Notes under the pieces: model-generated
The model's input: the letters and a program-made list of their open reading frames with translations, nothing else
Database searches by the model: none
What the model was told of the DNA's origin: nothing
From: an uncultured Collinsella sp.
Lineage (GTDB): Bacteria; Actinomycetota; Coriobacteriia; Coriobacteriales; Coriobacteriaceae
Direction: 5' to 3'
Length of the DNA: 8,220 bases
Assembly: GCA_902493895.1 (NCBI GenBank)
Contig: CABUQW010000059.1
Span: 1 to 8,220 of the forward strand
Translations under genes and position numbers: made by a program
Shown here: positions 1-6,109 of the stretch, one piece after another
Layout of the letters: each line of letters begins with the position of its first letter
How positions within the stretch are numbered: the stretch's first letter is position 1

Positions 1-11
1 AACGGCAGCGA

Positions 12-110
12 GCGGGCCGCATTTGAGACAAGGTGACGTGAAACGAAAGGGCGCTGACCTTCTGGTCGCGCCCTTGAAGTTGAACGTCAGATTGTCCAAA
101 TGCGGCCCGC
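12..110 (-). terminator. Long imperfect hairpin, probable terminator region downstream of prfA
   Basis: A 99-base near-palindrome. The outer stem pairs 12-25 with 97-110 (14 bp). After a bulged A at 26, 27-31 pairs with 92-96, 34-39 with 84-89 and 42-44 with 79-81. The inner stem is 47-54 with 68-75 and the cap is 56-59 with 64-67 around a 4-base loop. That makes about 40 base pairs in all. On the minus strand, which is the direction of prfA, the inner stem is followed by the U-rich run CCCTTTCGTTTC, so an intrinsic terminator for prfA is likely. The U-tract is interrupted, so termination may be partial. No open reading frame of note occupies 1-150. The outer arms are longer than a terminator needs; the element could instead be a dispersed palindromic repeat or a structured RNA. 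Confidence 0.5.
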
Positions 111-124
111 GCAGCGTCGGCTGG

Positions 125-148
125 TCCGCCGTTCGGTAGAACGGCGGA
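125..148 (-). other. Stem-loop just after the prfA stop codon
   Basis: A perfect 10-bp stem (125-134 with 139-148) closed by a 4-base loop lies two bases beyond the prfA stop. It is very GC-rich. No U-tract follows on either strand, so it is not a classical intrinsic terminator. A 3'-end stabilising or pausing hairpin ahead of the larger hairpin at 12-110 is a plausible role, but this is inferred. Confidence 0.5.
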
Positions 149-150
149 AC

Positions 151-1218
151 TTAGACTGCCTGTGCCAGCTTCTCGGCTCGCTCGGCGGCGGCGAGCGCCT
201 CGATGACGGTGCCGAGCTGATCGCCCAGAAGGACGCCGTTGTAGGTGGAGTTGAAGCCGATACGGTGATCGGTCACGCGGTCCTGGGGCTGGTTGTAGGT
301 ACGGATCTTCTCGGAACGGTTGCCGTGGCCGATCTGGCTCTGGCGCTCGGCACCGAGCTCGGCCTGCTGCTTCTCGAGTTCCATCTCGTACAGACGGGCG
401 CGCAGCATCTGCATGCAGACCTCGCGGTTCTGGATCTGGGAACGCTGCTCCTGCGACTGCACCACGGTGTTGGTGGGCAGGTGGGTGATGCGCACGGCGG
501 AGTAGGTGGTGTTAACGCACTGACCGCCAGGGCCGGAGGCGCAGTAGGTGTCGATGCGCAAGTCGGACTGGTTGATCTGGACGTCGATTTCCTCGGCCTC
601 GGGAAGCACGGCGACGGTAGCCGTTGAAGTCTGGATGCGGCCCTGGGACTCGGTCTTGGGGACGCGCTGGACACGGTGCACGCCGGACTCGTACTTCATA
701 ACGGAGTAGACGCGGTCGCCCTCGACCTTGAACTCGATGGACTTGAAGCCGCCGGCCTCGCTGGGGCTGGAATCGAGCACGGTGGTCTTCCAGCCACGCG
801 ACTCGCAAAAGCGCTGATACATCTTGTACAGGTCGCCGGCGAAGATGGCCGCCTCGTCGCCACCGGCGGCGGAGCGAATCTCGACGATGGTGTTCTTGTC
901 GTCGTTGGGGTCGCTCGGAATGAGCATGTACTTGATGTCTTCCTCGAGCTGGGGAAGCTTGTCCTCGTTCTCGGAGATGTCCATCTGGAGCATCTCTTTC
1001 TCGTCAGCATCGGTGGTATCGTGCAGCATTTCCTTGGCAGCCTCGATGTCATCGAGCGCGCCGATGTACTCGCGCGAGGCGGCGATGAGGTCGGACTGGT
1101 GCGCGTACTCCTTGTTGAGACGCGTGAACTCCTTGATATCGGAGGCGACGGCCGGGTCGGAAAGCTTCTTCTCGAGCTCCTCGTAGGCCTTGATGATCTT
1201 TTCGAGCTTGTCGCGCAT
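151..1218 (-). CDS. prfA: Peptide chain release factor 1 (RF1)
   Basis: Class I release factor that recognises UAA and UAG in the ribosomal A site and triggers hydrolysis of peptidyl-tRNA in the cytoplasm. The 355 residues match the usual RF1 length of about 360. The N-terminal part (1-100) is a charged, probably helical domain. The codon-recognition site reads PKT at 187-189, within RVPKTESQGRIQTS; this fits the RF1 P-x-T tripeptide and not the SPF of RF2. The catalytic GGQ is at 231-233, in SGPGGQCVNTTYSAVRITH, where the usual Asp before SAVR is Tyr. The C-terminal region contains RSEKIRTYNQPQDRVTDHR, also typical. The ATG at 1218 has AAGGAG seven bases upstream (1226-1231). The gene stands alone: 248 bases separate it from the upstream peptidase gene, and no prmC-like frame appears in the 150 bases downstream. 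Confidence 0.97.
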   Translation of the reverse strand: MRDKLEKIIKAYEELEKKLSDPAVASDIKEFTRLNKEYAHQSDLIAASREYIGALDDIEAAKEMLHDTTDADEKEMLQMDISENEDKLPQLEEDIKYMLIPSDPNDDKNTIVEIRSAAGGDEAAIFAGDLYKMYQRFCESRGWKTTVLDSSPSEAGGFKSIEFKVEGDRVYSVMKYESGVHRVQRVPKTESQGRIQTSTATVAVLPEAEEIDVQINQSDLRIDTYCASGPGGQCVNTTYSAVRITHLPTNTVVQSQEQRSQIQNREVCMQMLRARLYEMELEKQQAELGAERQSQIGHGNRSEKIRTYNQPQDRVTDHRIGFNSTYNGVLLGDQLGTVIEALAAAERAEKLAQAV

Positions 1219-1340
1219 GGCGGGACTCCTTTATATGCGTGAAGGTGAAAATCGGCAGAGTTGATGGGGCGCGGGGCGCCGCTGCGGGGGTAAGCTCGGC
1301 TAGAACATGTCGATCTTCAGATACATGCGCATCCCTTCGC

Positions 1341-1373
1341 GTATGGGGTACATAATTGCGGTCTAACCCATAC
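1341..1373. other. Inverted repeat in the prfA leader
   Basis: GTATGGG (1341-1347) and CCCATAC (1367-1373) form a 7-bp inverted repeat with a 19-base spacer, in the AT-richer part of the 1219-1466 gap and next to the candidate -10. It may be an operator, a leader hairpin or chance. Nothing else in this gap looks like a gene. Confidence 0.3.
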
Positions 1374-1402
1374 ATGATAGCGTGCGCAGGCAAACCTGCA
1401 TA
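1374..1402 (-). promoter_or_regulatory. Possible prfA promoter
   Basis: Minus-strand TATCAT (1374-1379; five of six matches to the -10 consensus) lies 17 bases downstream of TATGCA (1397-1402; a poor -35). It sits in the gap between the M20 peptidase gene and prfA and would give a leader of about 150 bases. A small inverted repeat, GCAGG-CAAA-CCTGC (1386-1399), falls in the spacer. The match is weak; the main support is position. Confidence 0.25.
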
Positions 1403-1466
1403 TAACCCGCACGGAATGAGTGGACGTCCCCAACGGCTAACAAAGGGACTATCGCCTTGTCGCATT

Positions 1467-2882
1467 CTAGAGCGTATGGAGCAGGGCGATGAGGAAGCGG
1501 ACACCCTGGAGGTAGGCGCGGCGGGTAATGCGCTCGTTGGTGCCGTGGACGCCGCGATCGCACTCGTCATCGTCGACCACAAAGGCCGAGAAGCGAATGC
1601 ACTCGGAGCAAATGCGCTGGTAGTTGGCAGCGTCGGTCGCGCCGATCACGGTCGAGGGGACAATCGCCAACGGCTCGGATGATCCGTTTTCCTCCGTCCC
1701 CTTTGGATCACGGAAATAGCGGGCGGCGATGGAGCGAACCGCCTCGAGTCCCGGTCCGCCGATGCGCGGAGACGGCGAGGGTTCGGAGCTGCCAGGGCCG
1801 AGCTCGACCTCGACACGGTCGGCGAGCCCCGCCTCGGCAACGGCGACGCGGCAGCGGGCCACGACATCGGCCACGCTCGTGCCCTCGAGCATGCGGAAGT
1901 TGATATTGGCCCACATATCCTGCGGCATCACGTTGGCGCCGGTACTGCCGCCCTCGATTTGGGTCGGTGCACAGGTGGTCGTCACCAGCGGATAGAGCTT
2001 CTTGCTGGCGAGGCACTCGCGCACGATGGTGTCCTTGTTGGAGGCAATCTCGTCGGCCGTGTAAAGCCCCAGCTCGACGAGCTGTGCGGCAAGCAGGTCC
2101 GTGACGCGCGTCGGCCATTCGATATCGCAGATTGCGGTGATGGCACGGCTCAGCACCTCGAGCGATGTGCCGCCGTAGGGGTTGGACGAATGCCCGCCCT
2201 CACTCTTCGTCTTGAGCACAATATCGGCGTAGCCCTTCTCGGCAAGGTCGGCATGCATAAGCCAGCCCTCGCCCGCGCCGTACTCGGCAGCCGAAACGAT
2301 GCGGTAGTCACCCTCGTCGATCAGGTACTCAAGCTCAATGCCGCGCTCCTCGAGCGCGCGGCCGATGGCGCCTGCGCCGTACTGCGTAGTCTCCTCGTCC
2401 TGGCCAAAGGCCAGGAGCAGCGTGCGCTCGTGCTCCCAGCCGTGCGTCAGCGCATACTCAACCGCCTCGAGAATGCCTGCGACCTGGTCTTTCATATCGA
2501 TGGCGCCGCGACCCCAAATGTAGGTGTCGTCTACATGCCCGCTAAAGGGGGCGTACGTCCAGTCGTCCTCGGTACCCGGCACCACGGGGACCACGTCCAT
2601 GTGACCCATGAGCACAACGGGCTTGAGTGCGGAGTCGGAGCCGGAAAGCGTCACCAGCAACGAATGATCGATGAGCTCGACCTTACCCGCTGTAAATACG
2701 TGCGGCCAGGCCTGCTGCATATAGGCGCGCAGGTCGTCGAACGGCTGCCAGCCCACTGCCTCGGCATCCATGCTCGAAATGGTCGGAAACGACAGCACAC
2801 GGCCCAGGCGCTCGCATGCGCCGGCCTCGTCTATACCGGCAAAATCATCCTCATGCGCAAAGAAGCGCCAAACCTCGGCCAT
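1467..2882 (-). CDS. M20-family metallopeptidase (carboxypeptidase S / dipeptidase-like)
   Basis: Zinc-dependent amidohydrolase of 471 residues from the M20/M25/M40 group; members cleave dipeptides, C-terminal residues or N-acyl amino acids. The family pattern is complete: metal His94 and Asp96 in GHMDVVP, bridging Asp129 in GRGAIDMKD, Glu163/Glu164 in FGQDEETT, Asp189 in LIDEGD, dimerisation-domain His231 in EGGHSSNP, and metal His446 near the C-terminus in VHGTNER. About 470 residues and the HMDVVP...IDEGD layout fit the carboxypeptidase S-like branch better than the shorter PepT or DapE types. No signal peptide is visible, so it should be cytoplasmic. The frame is open to 2936, but the ATG at 2882 is chosen because AAGGA lies just upstream (2887-2891) and family similarity starts after it. 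It follows the ABC transporter genes by 72 bases and may use imported substrate. Exact substrate unknown. Confidence 0.9.
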   Translation of the reverse strand: MAEVWRFFAHEDDFAGIDEAGACERLGRVLSFPTISSMDAEAVGWQPFDDLRAYMQQAWPHVFTAGKVELIDHSLLVTLSGSDSALKPVVLMGHMDVVPVVPGTEDDWTYAPFSGHVDDTYIWGRGAIDMKDQVAGILEAVEYALTHGWEHERTLLLAFGQDEETTQYGAGAIGRALEERGIELEYLIDEGDYRIVSAAEYGAGEGWLMHADLAEKGYADIVLKTKSEGGHSSNPYGGTSLEVLSRAITAICDIEWPTRVTDLLAAQLVELGLYTADEIASNKDTIVRECLASKKLYPLVTTTCAPTQIEGGSTGANVMPQDMWANINFRMLEGTSVADVVARCRVAVAEAGLADRVEVELGPGSSEPSPSPRIGGPGLEAVRSIAARYFRDPKGTEENGSSEPLAIVPSTVIGATDAANYQRICSECIRFSAFVVDDDECDRGVHGTNERITRRAYLQGVRFLIALLHTL

Positions 2883-2906
2883 GACATCCTTTCGATTGTG
2901 ATGACG

Positions 2907-2931
2907 AGGGCCGCCCCACCGGAGCGGCCCT
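2907..2931 (-). other. Stem-loop between transporter ATPase and peptidase genes
   Basis: AGGGCCGC (2907-2914) pairs with GCGGCCCT (2924-2931) across a 9-base loop: 8 bp, nearly all G-C. On the minus strand it is followed by CGTCATCAC, not a U-tract. It is therefore more likely a partial attenuator or an mRNA processing/stability element that lowers peptidase expression relative to the transporter than a full terminator. Confidence 0.45.
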
Positions 2932-2954
2932 GCCACGTAAGCGTTTGCGGTCGG

Positions 2955-3740
2955 CTATTTGTCCTCGAGATAACGCGAGAGGAACTCGCGGGTACGCTGG
3001 TGCTTGGGGTTGCCAAAGAGCTCCGCCGGCGCGGCATCCTCGAGCACCACGCCCTTGTCCATAAAGACCACGCGGTCGGACACCGTGCGGGCAAAGGCCA
3101 TCTCGTGCGTGACGACGACCATGGTCATGCCGTCGGCAGCGAGCTTGCGCATGGCCTCGAGCACCTCGCCCACGATCTCGGGGTCGAGTGCGGAGGTCGG
3201 CTCGTCGAACAGCATGATCTGCGGATTCATGCATAGGGCACGAGCGATGGCAACGCGCTGCTTTTGGCCGCCGGACAGGCGACCCACGGCGGCGTGCGCG
3301 AACTTCTCGAGCCCCACGCTCGTCAGATGCTCCATCGCGACCTTCTCGGCCTCGGCCTTGCTCATCTTTTTGAGCGTGACGGGCGCGAGCGTGCAGTTGT
3401 CGAGCACATCCATGTTGTTGAACAGGTTAAAGCCCTGGAACACCATGCCGATGTCCTCGCGCAGCTTGTTGATGTTGCAGCGCTCGGCCGTGAGGTCCTG
3501 GCCGTGGAACCAGATGTGGCCCGCGTCCGGGGTCTCGAGCAGGTTGAGGCAGCGCAGGAAGGTCGACTTGCCCGAACCCGAGGCGCCGATGATGGTGACG
3601 ACCTCGCCGGGATTGACGGACAGGTCGATGCCCTTGAGTACCTCGAGCGAGCCGAAGCTCTTGCGCAGGCCCTCGACGCGGATGAGCGGCTCATTGGTCT
3701 GTGCGGCGGCCGCGGTGCCGGTAATGGCGGTATCTGCCAT
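2955..3740 (-). CDS. Polar amino-acid ABC transporter, ATP-binding protein (GlnQ/HisP type)
   Basis: ATPase subunit that powers import through the permease encoded directly upstream. The 261 residues are slightly above the usual 240-250 because of a short Ala/Thr-rich N-terminus (1-17). All nucleotide-binding motifs are intact: Walker A GASGSGKST (52-60), Q-loop Gln102 in MVFQGFNLF, signature LSGGQKQR (155-162), Walker B IMLFDEP (175-181) and H-loop His212 in VVVTHEM. The sequence FQGFNLFNNM and the C-terminal FGNPKHQRTREFLSRYL are typical of the polar amino-acid subfamily. The frame extends to 3815, inside the permease gene, but the ATG at 3740 has AGGAG seven bases upstream (3748-3752) and leaves a 22-base gap after the permease stop. 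Membrane-associated on the cytoplasmic side. Substrate cannot be set from the ATPase. Confidence 0.95.
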   Translation of the reverse strand: MADTAITGTAAAAQTNEPLIRVEGLRKSFGSLEVLKGIDLSVNPGEVVTIIGASGSGKSTFLRCLNLLETPDAGHIWFHGQDLTAERCNINKLREDIGMVFQGFNLFNNMDVLDNCTLAPVTLKKMSKAEAEKVAMEHLTSVGLEKFAHAAVGRLSGGQKQRVAIARALCMNPQIMLFDEPTSALDPEIVGEVLEAMRKLAADGMTMVVVTHEMAFARTVSDRVVFMDKGVVLEDAAPAELFGNPKHQRTREFLSRYLEDK

Positions 3741-3762
3741 GATGATTCTCCTCGTCTTGAGC

Positions 3763-4911
3763 CTAGTTGGAGCTGGGCAGCGTGACCGGAGCCTCGGCGC
3801 CGAGCTTTTTGCCAAAGGCCTCGAGCAGGCGGCTCGCCACGAGCGTCAGGATCAGGTAGACCACGAGCGCCACGCAGTAGACCTCCATCTGGCGGTAGTA
3901 CACGCCGGCGACGGTGGTGGTGGCGTACATGAGGTCGAACACGCCGATGACCGAGAGCACCGACGAATCCTTGATGTTGATGATGAGCTCGTTGGTGAGC
4001 GCCGGAATCGCGTTTTTAATGCCCTGGGGGAACACGACTTTGCGCATAGCTTGCCACTGCGACAGGCCCAGCGAGCGTGCTGCCTCGGCCTGGCCGGGAT
4101 CGATGGACTCGATGCCGCCGCGCAGGACCTCCATCATGTAGGCGGTGGAGTTGAGCGAGATGGTGACGAGGCCGGCGGTGAAGGTGCTCCAAATCTGGTT
4201 GGCCTGAGCGGTCTCGAAGCCCATGCCGCGCAAAACGGTGAAGCCCGCGTAATAGATGAGCAGACCCTGGACCATCATGGGCGTGCCGCGCACGATGGTG
4301 GAGTAGACGGTCGCAAAGCCGCGGCCGATACTCTTAAAGAAGCGCACCAGGTCGTTGTCCACGCGATCGAAGGTCTGAATGCGCAGGAACACGAAGAGCA
4401 GCGCCAGGAAGAATGCGATGACGGTGCCGAAGGTGGCAAGCGCGATGGTGATCTCGATACCGCGAATGAAGAAGTCGCCGCTCTTGTAGGTCATGTAGAC
4501 CAGGCTCGACAAAAAGTCGCTGGGGTTGGAATCCGAGACAATGCTCACCTGCACCAGGTCGATAAACGACATGACGCAGCGGTCCACGAAAAAGATCGCC
4601 GCGATGGCGACCACGACGTAGCTGCCCAGGCGTGCGCCACGGCGGCAACGCTCGGAGGCGAACGGCGACTTTTCGCGATAGTTGTTCCAGTGCATGAGCT
4701 TGGTGACCAGCGCCGCCGCCGACACGACGAGCCACGCCCACAGGATCGCCCAAAGGCAATCTTGGAACACGCCCGTGGGGGCCAAGAAGCTCAACGGCGT
4801 GGGGTTGCGCTGGCTAAACGCCAGACCGAGCGCCGCGATAACGCTCGTGCCCAGATATACATAGCGATGGTCGGCCTTGATAAAGGAGGCCAGACGATTG
4901 ATGGTTTTCAT
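3763..4911 (-). CDS. Amino-acid ABC transporter permease with extended N-terminus (HisM/GlnP type)
   Basis: Integral membrane subunit of the importer, 382 residues. Residues about 145-370 form the canonical permease domain: GIEITIALATFGTVIAFFLA begins the transport domain, RGTPMMVQ lies at 208-215, and the EAA loop EAARSLGLSQWQAMRKVVFP (276-295) is the contact site for the ATPase. The last membrane segment is near 345-362. Ahead of this are about 140 extra residues with three likely membrane spans (roughly 18-34, 50-70, 96-116), whereas plain HisM-type permeases are 220-240 residues. The ATG at 4911 has GGGAGG four bases upstream (4916-4921), overlapping the binding-protein stop, which suggests translational coupling. 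One permease gene implies a homodimer. The permease call is firm; the role of the extension is unknown. Confidence 0.93.
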   Translation of the reverse strand: MKTINRLASFIKADHRYVYLGTSVIAALGLAFSQRNPTPLSFLAPTGVFQDCLWAILWAWLVVSAAALVTKLMHWNNYREKSPFASERCRRGARLGSYVVVAIAAIFFVDRCVMSFIDLVQVSIVSDSNPSDFLSSLVYMTYKSGDFFIRGIEITIALATFGTVIAFFLALLFVFLRIQTFDRVDNDLVRFFKSIGRGFATVYSTIVRGTPMMVQGLLIYYAGFTVLRGMGFETAQANQIWSTFTAGLVTISLNSTAYMMEVLRGGIESIDPGQAEAARSLGLSQWQAMRKVVFPQGIKNAIPALTNELIINIKDSSVLSVIGVFDLMYATTTVAGVYYRQMEVYCVALVVYLILTLVASRLLEAFGKKLGAEAPVTLPSSN

Positions 4912-4920
4912 GCTGCCTCC

Positions 4921-5847
4921 CTATGCCGGCTGACGATCGAGGCACGCGTCCCACATCTGGTCGCGCTCCTCCTGGCTGATACCCTTGAGCGTCTTATCGA
5001 TGAGCTTAAGCAGCTTGTCCGAGCCCTTGCGGCAGCCGACGTTTGCCGTGACCTCCTGCTTAAAGCCCTCGCCCTCGGCAAATTGAATCGGCACGATACC
5101 CGGGTTTTGGGCCATATAGCCCTTCTCGTTCTCGGTGTTGTAGGTCACGGCGTCGCACGTGCCCTGCAGCAGGTTCGAAAACACCGTGGGGACGGAGTCG
5201 ACCGGGTTTTTGTGCACAACGCCCGGGATTTCGTCGATGACGGTATCGAGCATGGTGTCCTTTTGGCCGAGGACCGTAGCGCCGCTAAAGTCGCTGAGCT
5301 TGGTCGCATTTTGGTAGGGCGAGCCCTCTTTTACGAACAGGCCAAAGTAGCCAATGAAGTACGGATCGGAAAAGCCGACGGACTCCTCGCGCTCGGGCGT
5401 GGCGCTCATGCCGGCAATGATGAGGTCGATCTGGCCGTTGTTGAGCGAATCGATAAGGCCCGAGAAGCTCTGCTTGACGGCGACGGGCTCGCCACCGAGG
5501 GCCTTGCAGACGATCTTGGCGATCTGCACGTCGTAGCCATCGGCATAGGCGCCCTGCACGTTGTCGATGGGGATGGTGTACTCGCTGGCTTCGGAGACCT
5601 GCCAGTTGTACGGGGCGTAGGCCGCCTCCATGCCAATGCGGATCTTATCCTTGCCGATAACGGAATCGGACAGGTCGTCGCGACCGCCACCCGTCGTGGC
5701 CTGAACTACTTCCAGCGTGGAGGGGCGCTGGCAACCGGCAAGTGCGCCGGCGACGACAGAAGCGCTCGCAGCAAGCGCACTGCCTAAGAAGATACGACGG
5801 CTGCACACCGGCTGTGGATGCGCGTCGCGCTGATGGGGAGAATGCAT
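4921..5847 (-). CDS. Amino-acid ABC transporter substrate-binding lipoprotein
   Basis: Extracytoplasmic binding protein of the SBP_bac_3 type, 308 residues, delivering substrate to the permease downstream. The N-terminus carries SRRIFLG (16-22), a Tat-like twin-arginine motif, then a hydrophobic stretch (about 23-37) and lipobox LAGC with Cys39 as the lipidation site. The mature domain shows MEAAYAPYNW (73-82), YADGYDVQIAKIV (101-113), DLIIAGMSATPER (141-153; Arg153 should bind the substrate carboxylate) and FSDPYF (159-164). The Asp that usually binds the amino group in the DAxxxD motif appears as Asn237. The frame is open back to 6294, but the ATG at 5847 is chosen because AGGGAAGG lies six bases upstream (5854-5861) and puts the signal peptide at the start. 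It is first in the operon, nine bases before the permease. Substrate is probably an amino acid; which one is unknown. Confidence 0.93.
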   Translation of the reverse strand: MHSPHQRDAHPQPVCSRRIFLGSALAASASVVAGALAGCQRPSTLEVVQATTGGGRDDLSDSVIGKDKIRIGMEAAYAPYNWQVSEASEYTIPIDNVQGAYADGYDVQIAKIVCKALGGEPVAVKQSFSGLIDSLNNGQIDLIIAGMSATPEREESVGFSDPYFIGYFGLFVKEGSPYQNATKLSDFSGATVLGQKDTMLDTVIDEIPGVVHKNPVDSVPTVFSNLLQGTCDAVTYNTENEKGYMAQNPGIVPIQFAEGEGFKQEVTANVGCRKGSDKLLKLIDKTLKGISQEERDQMWDACLDRQPA

Positions 5848-5925
5848 AATCTGCCTTCCCTGTTGAATCGTATGCTGACGACTTACAGGATATACGCCAG
5901 CGACCAGCAGCGCAGCACAAGCTCG

Positions 5926-5936
5926 AAAAATTAATA
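5926..5936 (-). promoter_or_regulatory. AT-rich patch, possible promoter -10 of the transporter operon
   Basis: Minus-strand TATTAATTTTT (5926-5936) is the only strongly AT-rich patch in the 262-base gap upstream of the binding-protein gene and lies about 80 bases before its ATG. I see no convincing -35 at 16-18 bases. A promoter is expected here because the preceding gene ends in a terminator, but this exact placement is a guess. Confidence 0.25.
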
Positions 5937-5955
5937 GACACACGGTAGTCATTGG

Positions 5956-5993
5956 GGACGTCGATGTTTTGGCAATGCCGGCGAGCGACGTCC
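5956..5993 (-). promoter_or_regulatory. Inverted repeat upstream of the transporter operon
   Basis: GGACGTCG (5956-5963) and CGACGTCC (5986-5993) form a perfect 8-bp inverted repeat with a 22-base spacer, which itself contains GGCAATGCC (5971-5979). The right arm shares bases 5989-5993 with the outer arm of the terminator-containing hairpin at 5989-6079, so the two pairings cannot form at once. It could be an operator or a leader switch for the transporter operon. Confidence 0.4.
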
Positions 5994-6079
5994 AGAGCGA
6001 ACAAGTGGCATGAAAAAGGCAAGGCATGACCAGAAGGTCTATGCCTTGCCTTATGAATGACAAATTATCGCTCTGGACG
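5989..6079. repeat. Extended inverted repeat enclosing the terminator
   Basis: Perfect 12-bp arms CGTCCAGAGCGA (5989-6000) and TCGCTCTGGACG (6068-6079) flank the terminator stem, with 15-base, mostly unpaired joining segments on each side. The 91-base whole has the same layout as the 99-base hairpin at 12-110 and the identical 12-base cap GACCAGAAGGTC, here on the plus strand. The stem sequences otherwise differ. Confidence 0.6.
6013..6052 (-). terminator. Intrinsic terminator of the aldose epimerase gene
   Basis: Stem of 12 bp (6016-6027 with 6041-6052), then a bulged base (6040) and a 4-bp cap (6028-6031 with 6036-6039) around a 4-base loop. On the minus strand the stem runs straight into TTTTT (6013-6017), the classic intrinsic terminator layout. 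It begins 57 bases beyond the epimerase stop. A further 12-bp outer stem (5989-6000 with 6068-6079) encloses it. Confidence 0.85.
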
Positions 6080-6109
6080 GCGCGCAGCATCGACCGAGCG
6101 GCGGAACCT

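Noticed and set aside
1219..1466. Search for a tRNA, small RNA or small gene in the gap before prfA
   Set aside because: No cloverleaf pattern, no frame with a ribosome binding site and no strong terminator were seen; only a weak promoter and small inverted repeats.
1049..1582. Minus-strand frame spanning the prfA / peptidase gap
   Set aside because: It overlaps the ends of both real genes in another frame, is rich in Arg, Ser and Pro, and has no motif or ribosome binding support.
1959..3236. Plus-strand frame of 425 codons across the peptidase and ATPase genes
   Set aside because: It is antisense to motif-complete genes, lacks recognisable domains and crosses their intergenic region, so it is a codon-bias shadow.
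3004..5787. Very long open frame on the plus strand (927 codons) opposite the transporter genes
   Set aside because: It is antisense to three well-supported genes, is made of low-complexity Ala/Gly/Arg/His-rich sequence, and shows no family motifs. Long antisense frames are expected in GC-rich DNA with strong third-position bias.
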